Below are positions 1-12,100 of a stretch of DNA of 64,000 bases, piece by piece. The DNA comes from Centropus unirufus. Taxonomy: Eukaryota; Chordata; Aves; Cuculiformes; Centropidae. The position numbers and the translations under genes were made by a program. The notes below the pieces were generated by a model. It ran no database searches, had not been told where the DNA came from, and was given only the letters and a program-made list of their open reading frames with translations. Location: the NCBI GenBank assembly GCA_013397695.1, contig VYZI01000145.1:402700-466699 (forward strand). Direction: 5' to 3'. The number at the start of each line of letters is the position of its first letter. Positions within the stretch are counted from its first letter, which is position 1.

Positions 1-128
1 GCCGCCGCCGCCGCGGGGGGAGGATGAGGGGGCGCCGCGGCGGGGCTGGTGCTGCAGCCGCGCTCGCCTGATCGGGCCTGCGCCGCCTCTTCGGGCCAGA
101 GCCTGCCCGCCGCCTGCCCGCGCCCGCC
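1..128 (+). promoter_or_regulatory. SLC44A1: SLC44A1 5' UTR and core CpG-island region
   Basis: The sequence upstream of the start codon is extremely GC-rich. It opens with a GCC run and contains many CpGs and no TATA box, as expected for a housekeeping-type vertebrate promoter and leader. The exact transcription start cannot be read from the sequence. The window opens inside this region, so part of the promoter is probably missing. The main ATG at 129 has a strong initiation context, with G at -3 and G at +4. Confidence 0.7.
24..71 (+). other. Upstream ORF in the 5' leader (15 codons)
   Basis: An ATG at 24 with A at -3 opens a 15-codon frame rich in Arg, Gly and Ala that ends at TGA 69-71, 57 bases before the main ATG. 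If transcription starts upstream of 24, this uORF could lower or condition translation of SLC44A1. Whether it lies in the mature mRNA is not shown by the sequence. Confidence 0.4.
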
Positions 129-155
129 ATGGGCTGCTGCAGCTCCGCCGCGCAG
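129..155 (+). CDS. SLC44A1: SLC44A1 coding exon 1
   Basis: Encodes MGCCSSAAQ (residues 1-9) and ends in phase 0 at a GTGAGC donor. The start is set by the strong initiation context and by the match to the CTL1 N-terminus. The MGxxxS pattern followed by paired cysteines resembles an N-myristoylation/palmitoylation motif, which is an inference. Mammalian CTL1 has three more residues here. Confidence 0.93.
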
Positions 156-3100
156 GTGAGCGGGCCCCGCCGCGCCCCCCCGTGCCGCCGCTTCCCGATC
201 CCCCTCAGGAGCCGCTCTGCTCTGCCGTGCCTGGAGCCCCTCGCTTCCCGATCCCCCTCAGGAGCCGCTCTGCTCTCCCGTGCCTGGAGCCTCTCGCTTC
301 CCGATCCCCCTCAGGAGCAGCTCTGCTCTCCCGTGCCTGGAGCCCCTCGCTTCCCGATCCCCCTCAGGAGCAGCCCTGCTCTCCCATGCCTGGAGCCCCT
401 CGCTCCCTCCTCCCGTAATTCCGGTCTCTCACGGCTCCGAGCCCCTTTTCCCAACCCTACTGCCAACTCCGCCGCATTTTGCGCCCCTCTGTAGCTCAGC
501 TCTTCCCAGCCCCGTAGCCCCGCTCCCGCCGCGCCGCCAACTTCCACCCTGGGCATCGCGCAGCGCGCTGCTCCGTGCGCGGCTTCCCCTGAGGAGCAGC
601 AGCATCCCGCCCCTTTTCCCTCAGCCTGCTATGGCTTTGCAGTCTTTGCGATATCATGCACCAATCCCCAGCCGTGGAGCTGCGTGCCTCCAGGTCTCCC
701 CTGCCGTCCCCATGCTGCCTTGCCCTCCTGTCCTGCGGCTCCGCACCCCCTCCTCTCCTCCGTCATGCATGGATGCACCTGCATGTATCGCTCGGCGCTT
801 CTTCCCCTTCACTGTAACTTTTTCCTTGGGTTCCCTTCTGCCCCACCCCAGGGAGAGGCGCCGTCTCCCGCGAGGGAAGTTGCCGTGCCCAGGGCCCCTC
901 CCAAGCCCACTGCCTCTGGAAAGGGAGATGGAACGACTCCCAGTCCCCTTCCCCTCTCCATGGCCAGAGGTCCAGGTGTCTTCTTCCTACTTCGTTTTCT
1001 CTGTCGCTGGCCCTATGCCTATCTCTTATTTCCGAACTCAGTTTTCTTTCCCGCAGCCTTTTCCTCAGCTTTGCCCTTACTGACTCTCTTTTTTTCCCCC
1101 AGGGTGGTGCTGCCAAGCAAGGCACAATTGGGAGCTCCACCCAGCGCTCCAGTTTACAGCTCTTCTTATTTAACTTTCCCTTCGAACTACGCGGCCAGGG
1201 CTGTGCTGTTTTTCGCTCGGCTCCTTTCTGAAGGCTGTAGGACGAGCGATTATGACTAACGCTATGGCTGTGCTCTGCTCGCTTGTAAATGTTAGTTTCC
1301 TTTGGCTGTGTCACTTGCGGTGGCTGAATCCAGCTGCCAGCAGACTGCTTATGTGGGAAAGTCCGTTTCTGCTGTCCCAGATGACTCATCACAGGGATGA
1401 GTTTTTGTACCTCATCGCAGACTTTTTTTTTTTTTTTTTTTATGTAAGGGCTCTGTCCTTCCAATGCGAAACACTGCAGAGAGCTGCCCAATTACAATAG
1501 GGAACATCCTTTCCGTACAGCAAATTTTGCTGCAAAGGGGAAAGCAATCAGCTTTATGGTGCATGAAGAAATCGTCTGAATTTCAGAGAGAGAGATATAT
1601 GCCAAATGTTAGGGGAAGATTTTAAAGTTGTCTGATCATTAGCATAGGCTGCCAGAGGAGATTGTAGAGTCTCTATTGTTTGAGGTTTGCTGAAAAACGT
1701 GTTAGATAAACATCTATCAGGGCAGGCTTAAGGGAAGCTGATGCAGGCTTGGAGCATGAAGTTGGCATTCTGAAGTAATGTTTTGAAGTCTTTTTCCAAC
1801 TTTATTTTCTGTGATTCCTGTTCAAATTACTTAAGTGTTTGACAGACCCTTTCCAGCTTTTCTTTAGAATTTGAATTGCTGTTGGCTGTTATGTTCCTTT
1901 CTTAAGTGAAAATGCAGGCTGATTTGTGGGTAACGTTAGACAAGAAGAAGAAAAAGAGGATCAGATGGTTTAAATGTCTGTGTTGTTTAGAGGTTTCAAC
2001 TGACAAATATTTTTGGTTTTTTAGTAAAATTTGTGTCCCTCTGTTAGGGTGCAAGATGTTAATAGTACACTGCTGTACCTTTCATTTGCATTTCTTATGT
2101 GTGGCACGATGTGGCACAGTAATTGAATGCTGTATCTCAGGTATGTAACTGAAGTATAAAGAATGGTTGTTTATTTAATCCTTATACATGAGCAGTTGTG
2201 TGTCTCCTTAGGAAATCCAAATCAAAGGCTAGTTCCTGCATATTTTATCAGCAACAGTTTTGTCTGATATATCGATTGCAGAAACCTTGCTACCAACAGT
2301 ACAGCATTACATTAGGGTCTAATGCCTCTTATCCTCTGTTCTATCATTAAGAATAAATGTGTTTCTCATCTACCATTGCCTTTCTACTTCCCCTTCTGTG
2401 TTATATCCTCTAACGCTTTCCTTGGGCAGGAGTTCATCAGTGTTCATTGATATTGCCTGCCTTGCCTCTTGCTTCTCCATGTGTAGCTTCATCTTAGTTT
2501 TTGACGTACAATCTCTACTTTTGTCAGGGACTCTTCACCCTCATTGCTTATGACTTTGTTTTTCAAGTTGATTTCTCATTGAGTTTATTATTCAGCTCTT
2601 TAGTGTATTTGATCTTCATCTGCTAATCCCCATTTCTGTTTCTGAGAGAAGTGATTACTCGTGTTTTGATTTTGCTAGCCATCATTTCTCATTACTGCAT
2701 CTCCAGGTCCCCAAGTCTGCCATCTCCTCAGCCTCCTCATCTTATTTATGACAGTGCACCTGCGTATGACTGATTGTTGAACTGGGTGGTTTTCTTTGAC
2801 ATCTTTCTAACTCTTACTTTATAGTAAATTTTACATATGTGCATTTTTTTCCTGAATGCATTTCCCACTCCCTTTGCTTTGCAGTCTGTTGAGAGCCGTG
2901 CCTTAGGCTTTTTACTGTATCTCTTCCCCTGCGGAATCTAAAGGTTTCTGGTGAAAAACTGATTAGAATTGGCATGTTTACCTTTGCTCAGCACTCTTGA
3001 TTGCTACTTACAACGATGGATTCTTATGTTTGCTCTCTGCTTTGTCTACATTTGACTGCTTGGCCCGAGCCCAAAATCCCATTCATTCAATTTTTCAGTT

Positions 3101-6100
3101 TTAGTTCAAAATTTCTGTTTCTTACCTCTTGTTGCCATCTTATTCCTGGCCCGATTTTATTCTGAGTTGCTATCCTCCATCCATAAGCTGACAGTCAACT
3201 CTAGCCTTCTTTCCTTCTTTTCCAAATGCCTGGAACACAAAAATTGATGTTTGTTGTTGTAAATATTCTATCCTCCTCCTTTCTACTGAATTCATTCCAG
3301 TTCAGGTTCTTGGCCCTGCTGAAATTGCCTTCATTAAGGTCTTTCTTTCTGGCTAAGTTGCAAGGATTGCCCTCCTTTCTTACCCTTCTTAATCTCTCTT
3401 GCTTTCAATACTGTCTGTAATCCTCTGCCACTTAATGCCTTATTCTCTCTGTGCTTCTGTAATACTGTCCTCTTGTTATTCTTCGCTGCCTTCTACTATC
3501 TGGTTGTTATTTCTTCTCCTTTACCGCTGTTTATGATTGTACTTCCAGTCTTTCCCACCCCCTTATTGTTGACTTATCTCCTCTTCTACCAAATTTTTCA
3601 ACTTGGACTGCTCAGTGATGTTAACTTAAACTTAATACAAACATACCAGGCTTTCTTCCAGGTGTAATAATTCTTTCCTGTTGTTCCACTGTTTTACCTG
3701 TTGAGGTGCTTAAATCTGGAATACTTCTTTCTAGTGGTTTTTTTTTTTTTTTCAGTTTAGTCTTATTCCATGCTCACACAAAGTTATTTCACTTACCCTG
3801 CTGTACATTCTTCTGTGATCTGCATTTGTTCTTTATTGTTACAACCAGAGTTCTTATTTAGCTTTTGTTTCTTGTTGGTGATAAAACTGTGTCATCCTCT
3901 TTGTTTCTTTGGGGCTGTTGTGCTGTCCTCTGCTTATTTAGTCTCACCCAGCTGTACTTTTTTGTGCTTTAACATTCATTAATTTTAAGGCTGAGCTTGT
4001 TGGGCAAACCCTGTCAGCTAGTAAAATCAGCTACACCTTACAGTTGTCTTGGAGCAGTCTGTATTTTCTTCATTAATTATCATGACCAGATCCTCCTAAC
4101 ACTTCTTTGAACTGCAGTTGTTAAGCCAGTGTGCTGACCTGTATGAAATTAAAACTTTGTAAAGGAGAAAAAAACCGTGCCTCTTTGTATCTTGTGTCTT
4201 ACAGTGCTGTTGGGTGTCATATCTTCATGCGGTTTCAGTCTCCTTGCTGTATCTTTATCATTAGCTTCTCAAGATGGTTGCTTCTGCCTAGGTGCATCTC
4301 TTCCATCATGGATCTGCTGTGCAATAAAGCTCAAAGGTTCTTGCTAAATTTTTTGTCAGTCATTTTTTTGTTGTGCTGTTTTGGAATTGATCTTCTCTCC
4401 CTTAATGCTGCCATAGTTTGAACGAATGGTGCTGGAGCCCTCAATAGAATAATTAAATTTCTTTTGAATCTTTAGATTTATTGAAGAAAAATGGAACCTG
4501 CAGTTGAGTAACAATATTTGCCATTTTATTCTCTTCTTCATCAGTGGTATCTTCTGCTGTCTCAACATCATTAGTGCATTGTAGAACTAGTTTTGCAGAG
4601 ATAGCTGTTGAAGTTCACCACTCTCATATTGCCATAACTGTTAGTTTGTGCTGTACATCTCTCTGGAGTAATCCCTACAGATTTTGGGGTGGGGAAGGGG
4701 GTAGTCTGTTCTTTTCTTTTAAGCAAGCAAACTCTTCTGCAGTTGAATTGAAGTGGCTGGTTGTCTTCAAAAGGCATAGGCAAGGTGTTACAGGAAACAC
4801 CTGAAACTTATTGATGTGGGACTGGAAAATACCGTGTGTGTTTTATCTTTACAATTTTGTATGTTAGTGACTTAATCTAAGATTCCTGTGGGAGAAGTTA
4901 GAAATCAAATGGCAATTTTAAACGTGACTAAAGAAAGCACATGTTATTCTTCGTGGTTTTGGTGGTAGTGTTGGTTTTTAGAAGACTAAAAGAGCTTCCC
5001 ATGATAAGAGGAGATGAAGACAAAAGTTCCATGAACTTTCCCTTAAGCATCTGCTGTCAAAGCAACAGAAAATACTTCTGGAGTTCCTAGTTTTTAACAA
5101 ATTTTGGAGTTCTGGTGAAATGTATCTTCTGAACTGTTACAGACAGTCCAGGTGATTAATTGTAATGTCTGAATATGGGGGGCATCAATATGTGCCTGTT
5201 TCGTTCTGGGCATGGGTACAGTCACAGATTAAGACCATCCGAATAATAGTACTGATGGGCAGAAACAGTTGTGAAACCTGCTTCCAGGAGTTAGGAAACT
5301 TGACTTCCCTTTCAATACACTGATAGTAGGTGAGGCTTCTGGCAAGCAGATGCAGTACAAAGGATGAAGCATACAAGCAGGATCCAAGAACAGTGCTAAT
5401 GAGTCAGGCATCTCATGAAGCTGTGGACTACCTTTATGTATTTATGGCTTGTGAGCTCTTTTTATTACCTGTGAAGCATGAGGTGTCCTTTTACAAATGT
5501 TGTTATAAGCAGCTGCGCAATCTGTGCAAATAATTCCTTTTGATCTTGACATAGAAAGAAATACTCGAGCTGTGTAGATATTTGTAACTACTCTTCCAAA
5601 TTCATTGAGGTTTCCACTGAAGACGGGATCTGAAGTTTTGACTTAAACTTGTGACAATGTTTCAGTTGTGCCACATCTTAAAATGTTTGAAGTATCAAAT
5701 TATTTCCTTTACTTTGTCAGGTGACTTTTTTGATTGTTTCAAGAAATGATAGTTTGTATTAAGAATAAGCATGGCACATTTAATCCCTTCAAAATATGTT
5801 ATTTATTTTACATGAGAGCAGTTTTCATTAAGATTGATTATCTTGCATTGTGAATACTGAATGCCAAATCCAAAATTTATGTTATTGTAATCTAATTGGC
5901 ATCTAAAATGCTGTCAGCCAACCGACTTTTAGGTTAGTAATTGTCAGGATACAGAGAGTATCATTCAACTGACTGCTTTTAATTTTTCATTATGAACAAA
6001 TGAGAATTTTTGTTATTGTAGTGAAGTTCTTAGCTACCTTTATGATGTGTACTCTAAAAGTGACCTGTGTGCCTTTTTCTCCTTTGGGCTGACTGTGATT

Positions 6101-9100
6101 TTTGTTCCTTTGAACTTGTCTCTGTGGTTTCTTCTCTGAAAATCAGAACTTGCAAACCAACTTGATGAACTGTGTTCTTGTTGTTTGTACTTGAAACTTT
6201 CTCACTTGTAGGAGCTGTTGGAAAACTGTGATTCTTGTGCTTTGCTTCTAAATTACTGTTACGCAGTGTTGCCAGGTGACTTATACCTACTGACTAAACT
6301 AATTGCTAATTTTTGCCTCTATTTGATGAAAGTATACTGAGGGATTTTTTGGTGTATAAACAAGTCTGTGTTGCTGCCTATATAATAGGGTTCTTTTAGC
6401 TACATTGAAGTTGCACAGATATATAAAGTAACTAATTTTAATTGCATTGATTGACCTCCTGTCCCTAAGAGGGACAAACCCCCTCTTTTTGTGGAGTTGT
6501 TTGGTTTTTCTTTAATCTCCTGGGTGAGCAAATCGTTATTGTGGGATGAAAATATAAAGTTGTATGACAAAGGTCTCAAGAACATGTGCATGCATATTTA
6601 AGGAGAAGAGTCAACTTTGTTTTGAAGTTCAGCTTTACAATCCTAAGATTAATTTTCACTGCTTTAGTATGATTTCAACAGTCAGTGTGCAATGCTATGC
6701 AAGAATAGGACATAATTGCAATATATAGGAAGGCTGAAATTCCATACTGCTTTTTTAAATGTTAGTTTCTCGCTGTCACTATTTTAATCAGTTGTATTGC
6801 TAGAAAATTATGGAGGTTCATGGTGAGCAGAACATGGTGACTTGTACCGATCTTAATAGATGTGATGTAGATAGGTTTTTGTTTACAGAAGAAATGAAGT
6901 CTTGCCTGTTTTGCTTTTGTTTTAAATTGAAACTACTCATCCTGCTCTGCTGGTTATGTTAATTGACTGAGGACTCTTCTGAATGAATATGCAAGTCTGT
7001 AGAATCAAAACAGGAAAACCTATTGAAGTATTTTGTTCAAGGTCATGGAAATGCTCTGTCAGACTTCCCCTAGTTTGCTGTTAAACACTGCAAGTTATTT
7101 GCCTACTTATGAGGAAGTATGTTTATGTAACAAGTTAAGGGCTCAACATAATTCTCTTCCCATTCTCCTCTCACTCTTTCTTTGATAGTTGAGATAGGGC
7201 CTTCTTACCAGTGGTTCCTGTTAATATAGCACACTATCAATACCTTCAAGCACTGCCCTCTTATTGTAATGCCGAGTGGTTTTCTTTCGTGTTATGCCAG
7301 AATTTTTCACCTGTAAATTAGGATTTTAAGGAGCTAAGTAAGCCCCACCTCCACCAAATGTAAGTTTAAATCTTTTTTTCTGATCTTGATTAGAGGAAAC
7401 AGAAAAGATTCTGAGAATTTTTTACTGTGCTGATGACGTGCTTTAAATGTAACACAATATGGCTGTTGCCTTCTCAATTTCCAACATAGCTCAGTTTCTC
7501 AGCTTTTGTACATGGTTACATGGAGTAATGCAGATGGGCAATGCGTGCGACGGTTAGTTCATAGTGTTCAGTGTAGTACCACAAGGGCACATTTGTTTGT
7601 GTTGATACATGCAAATAAAAGCCTATAAACTCATGGAACTCTCTACCATATAGGCCCCTGCCTTTCAAAGGCAGGAACCTCTTCTGCAAAGACTGTAAAT
7701 GCAATAAAAAATTACATGATTTTATGATTTTCATCTGATAAATCCATTTAAAGAAGACTTTGACAAACTGTTATGAATGTCTCTGGTAAGTGGCAACATC
7801 ATTATTTTTCACAGCAGTACTGTGCAGGCCACAAGCTCTTGCAGAGCTATGCTATTTTTGGTCTTGAATTCTGGCTTTAGACACTTTCTAAGGGTGGAAA
7901 AATTCTTTAACAAAAAATTACTCATCACACACAAAAAGAGTACAAAGAGCAGGGACAGTGTTTTCCGTGGGATGTCCTTCATTTTCTGTGGAGCCCACTA
8001 TTTGTGGAGTTCTACTGTATTTTTTTTTTCTTCTGGCATGCTGTGATAAAGCCAAGATACTTAGAAACAAAGAGTGCATTGAAGTTGGCAAAAGTTTTAC
8101 TAGTCCAAAGTTTCAAAATGTTTTATGAGTTGGGATTTATGGTTTTCTAGTAAGAATAAAATCTGAGAATCTGTTAAGCAGGTTGATGTACAAATAAAAA
8201 CTGCAACGTGATTAATTAACTTGGTCAGTGCTATTTTCAGAAGTAAATTGTTGGGGTTTGTTTTTTTTTTTTAATTGCTTTTTATTAATGATTAAGAACC
8301 ATGGATGTACCAAGCATGCACTGAAATTGATGTTTTTATCCCTTAAAAAACATGGCTGCGATATTTATGAGTGTCCTTATTTATTGCCGCATTAAAATAA
8401 GTACCTAACAAGGTGTAATGAAAAGAAACAGTAACTATATACTTTGTGGTTAAAAACTTGGCTTTTGTCTGCACATGGCCTTATTTCTTAACTTCAAAAC
8501 CTCAGCAAGTGTGATGATCATGCCAGCTCTTTAATTAATCAGCTGTGTTATTTTTCAAGATAAATATTCAAGTTGTAGACAGAGGTGGAAGTATGTAATA
8601 AAGGAACTTTGCCAGCAAAATTTAATGAGTTGTCTGGAATGATGAGTGGAAGATGACAGACAACACGGCATATGTCAGATTCATAAGTGAGGCCTCTGTG
8701 TATGAGTTTTCAGGGTAAACATCTTTACATTACACCATCAGTAGCGTTGTATGTGCTGTCTTATGTGCTCTCCATTTTGTTTACATTATATTGAAAACTC
8801 ATAAATACTGTGTGTGGAGTTTGAGAATAGTAGTGAAGCAGCAGTGTGGACACATTGGATTGGTGTGGTACATTTAGTCTTTGAAGAGAAGCAAAGGATT
8901 AATTCATTACCCTTTGGTCCATAACTTCGAAGAAGTATTACACCATCAAAAATCTTCTCCTAGCAGGAATTCTTGAGTTTCATACTTAAAAAGAACAGAA
9001 GCATCATTTCAGTGGACAAGGCATCAGACAACAAGTGGTGATGAGAAATTATTAGGCAAATAAGGACATGGGTGCCGATATGTAAGGTACAGGCATGTGG

Positions 9101-12100
9101 GTCTTGGTAAAATCCAAAAGCGTGACTAATGTCTACTTTGCAGTTAATTGAAAACTAAAGTGTTTTGGAATGAGACTGAAGCAGAAATTCCAGAAAAAAT
9201 TAGTGTTAGACACAGGTGATGTGCATGTTCTGTAATGCCGTCCCTTTTGGAATCCCTTGGAGTTGGGTGAGCTTGTTACCCAGAGGGTGGTGTCATCATG
9301 GAGGTCACTTGCAGGGAACAAGCTATATTATTTTCCTTTCTTACTGCAGACCACTGCCACTTGTAGCTGAAATGGTATTGAAGTTACAAAGTCGCTTGCC
9401 CTGGAAGTCAGAGACTGAGCTTGGGTTCTGTGAGTTTGGGGGAATTAAAGTGCCTTCCTCACAGGAGAACGCTGTTGTCAGCAGGCTCTTTGGGGTAGGA
9501 GCAATATTGATCTTCCCCAGCAGAAGATCCAGGACAAGTCTACACTAAGAATTTTTTGTGTCTTCATGGGGACTTTATTTTTTTTTTATTGATACAGCAT
9601 GGTTCATTCTTCCAGGGAATTGATACGGTTCAGTGGAGTAAAAGTCTGGGTATGCTGTTTCTCCTCTGCTAATGGAGGTATGCCAGTAATTTGCTGTATA
9701 ATATGTCAGATTTATTGTGAACCTGAGAGGATATTTTGAGTTCATGCTAAACTGCAGGAAGCTATTGCATGGTGCTCTCTGAACACCTGCAGGTCAGGCG
9801 CAGGAATTCTGTAGGTAATGGTGGGCATTTTTACTAGGGCAAGCTCACAGTCTTCATAGGCTTCATGGTGCAGTAAATGAGAGGCTTTCAAAAAAAAAAA
9901 TTGTACAGTCGTTGATGAAGTCATGAACTGAAGATCATTTTAACACTTCAAGATACTGTTTTGGAGGCTTGAACAAAATGCAGACACCATATGATTTTAT
10001 ATAAAGAACTAGCTTACTTGAGTTGCTACTTCTGTTCTCAAAATTGGACTTGTGTGAAGAATTAAGTGTGGTTTTTTAGGGGGGGAAGATGGGTCCTTTC
10101 AGCTTTTTAGGAACATCATCATTGGATCTTCAGATCAGTAAAAGATCCTAAAATAATTAGACTTCATTGTTAGAAACACAGACCTTCATATTGGCATTGT
10201 CAGGGTCTCTATGCTCTGTTTACTTGCAAAAGTGTTAGAAAATGTCCACTTCTCTTCCCTACCTCTTGGTATGAATTCATTTGTGTAGTGTCTTTAACAG
10301 GTTAAAAGTTGCCTAATGTTTTTGTTTGAAAATGTGAAACAACTTGCTAGCTTTAATTGTACGTTCTGAAGTTCTTCACATTTGTTCAGATCAGTCATTA
10401 TCTGCTAAGTTGGCTGTGTAAGCAAAAAGGGATCTGTTTTTCACGAAGTAGTCATTGATTTGTGTTTATAGTGAGACACAGTCTGTAATTACAATTATAA
10501 TTGGTATTGTGTGTGTTTTAACCACTTTGTGGTCAAAATGTAGTGCAAATGCAGCTTGCTGGTTGTCTTACTGCAGTGGAATATTGATAATGAAAGGAGA
10601 GGAATGGCTTTCTTCATTTAAACTCAGAATGGCTGCAGCTGTTCATGGAATAGGGGATTTATGTCTTGGTTTTAGGCTTTAGGTTAGAGCAATCTAGAGA
10701 CTTGCTAAACTTACAATGCTTGGGATCAGGAATAAGTTTGTCTTCCTGTTTAGGCCCTAGAAGTAAGATCTGTTCAGAATTGGAAGAAGTTTCTTCAGGA
10801 TGACATGTATTTGCTGGTATTTCACTTGAAGAGATGAATAGTATAGAAAGTGGTACTATGTCTTGGACAGAAAAATGTCATGCTCTCCAATAAACTGGAG
10901 AAGGATATTCTTGCATTGGAGACATTTTGGTAAGCTAGTAAATTATGGTTCCGCCTTTTCATAGGTGGTGCTTCATGGTAGAGGCCTGCTTGTGACTGGG
11001 ACTGTCCTTTAGCTTGCAAAGATACATAAAATGAGTAAACTTCTTAAGTGGTCATTAGGCAGTACTAACAAATGCCTTTTTTTGGCAGTGTGAGGATGTT
11101 TCAGTAGCATGTCAAACGAGTTCTAAACTTAGCATGCAGCACAACTTCTGGACTGGATGATTTTTTTGTAGCAACCGATCTAACATAGCTTCCTCATTTC
11201 TCAAAAAGAGAGCAAGAGTAGACTATGCTTTGTGTGTGACTTTGTGGTGTGCAAAGTATTGCAAATGGACCCACAAATTCTGAAACATTGACTTTGCATT
11301 TTAGGTGTAAAATGACTGTATTATATACTCACCATGCTATTGGAATAAACTGAACACTATTTGTACAATCAGTTGAATCGCTGGCACTTTATAAGAAGTA
11401 ACCTTCCTTCTAGGAAAAGTAGGTTTTGCAGAACTGAGTGGCAGTTTTGCAGAACAGATACTGGTAAGGACGAGTATCCTTTCTTACCTCTAGGTGCTGT
11501 TTATTAATGCTATGTGCACACTGTGACTTTGTCTCCTATGTAGGTAGAGAGCTATACAGTCATTTCTGAATTCCTTGACTTACATATACAAACAGCAATC
11601 ATTTCTGTTTACTCTCCTGTACTGAGCTACAGCAATTTGTACTGTGACTCCAGATACCATATTAAGATGATAAAAAACCCTGGAGAACTGAAAGGGAATG
11701 GAGTTAGATGAATGAGGCTCTTAGGATGGGTTTTTTGTAACAAATTATCTTAAACTACCACATCAGTAATAATATTTTAAAGGTGCGATAAAGGCTGTCC
11801 TTTCATTTGCAAAGAAAAAAACTCAAAATACTTGTAATGCAGAATTTTCAGTATCTTCTTATCATTATTGAAACTGGTTAGAAATTATAATGTCTATTCA
11901 AAATTTTTCTACACTGCATTGAAAAAAAATTAAGCCATTTGAAAAGTTAATTTCTGTAACCCTTTTATAGTAAACTGCCAACATTCAAGTTTTTTAAAAA
12001 AAAATATCTGGCACAGATTACACAAATTTCTTCAGGAAAGTATTTGTTCCTTTCTCAAATAACTCTTAAAAGATTGTTGATCCAACTTAGGTAACTTGGC

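Larger units (their letters stand above)
1..650. promoter_or_regulatory. CpG island spanning promoter, exon 1 and start of intron 1
   Basis: CpG dinucleotides are frequent from position 1 to roughly 600-650 and then become rare, as in the rest of the window. The island covers the leader, the 27-base first coding exon and a minisatellite in the first intron. This matches a constitutively open promoter. The right edge is estimated by eye. Confidence 0.65.

Noticed and set aside
129..1083. Several overlapping plus-strand ORFs up to 267 codons through the start of the gene
   Set aside because: They arise from GC-rich sequence and the 53-bp minisatellite read in three frames. The splice donor at 156 and the CTL1 match show that only codons 1-9 are coding here.
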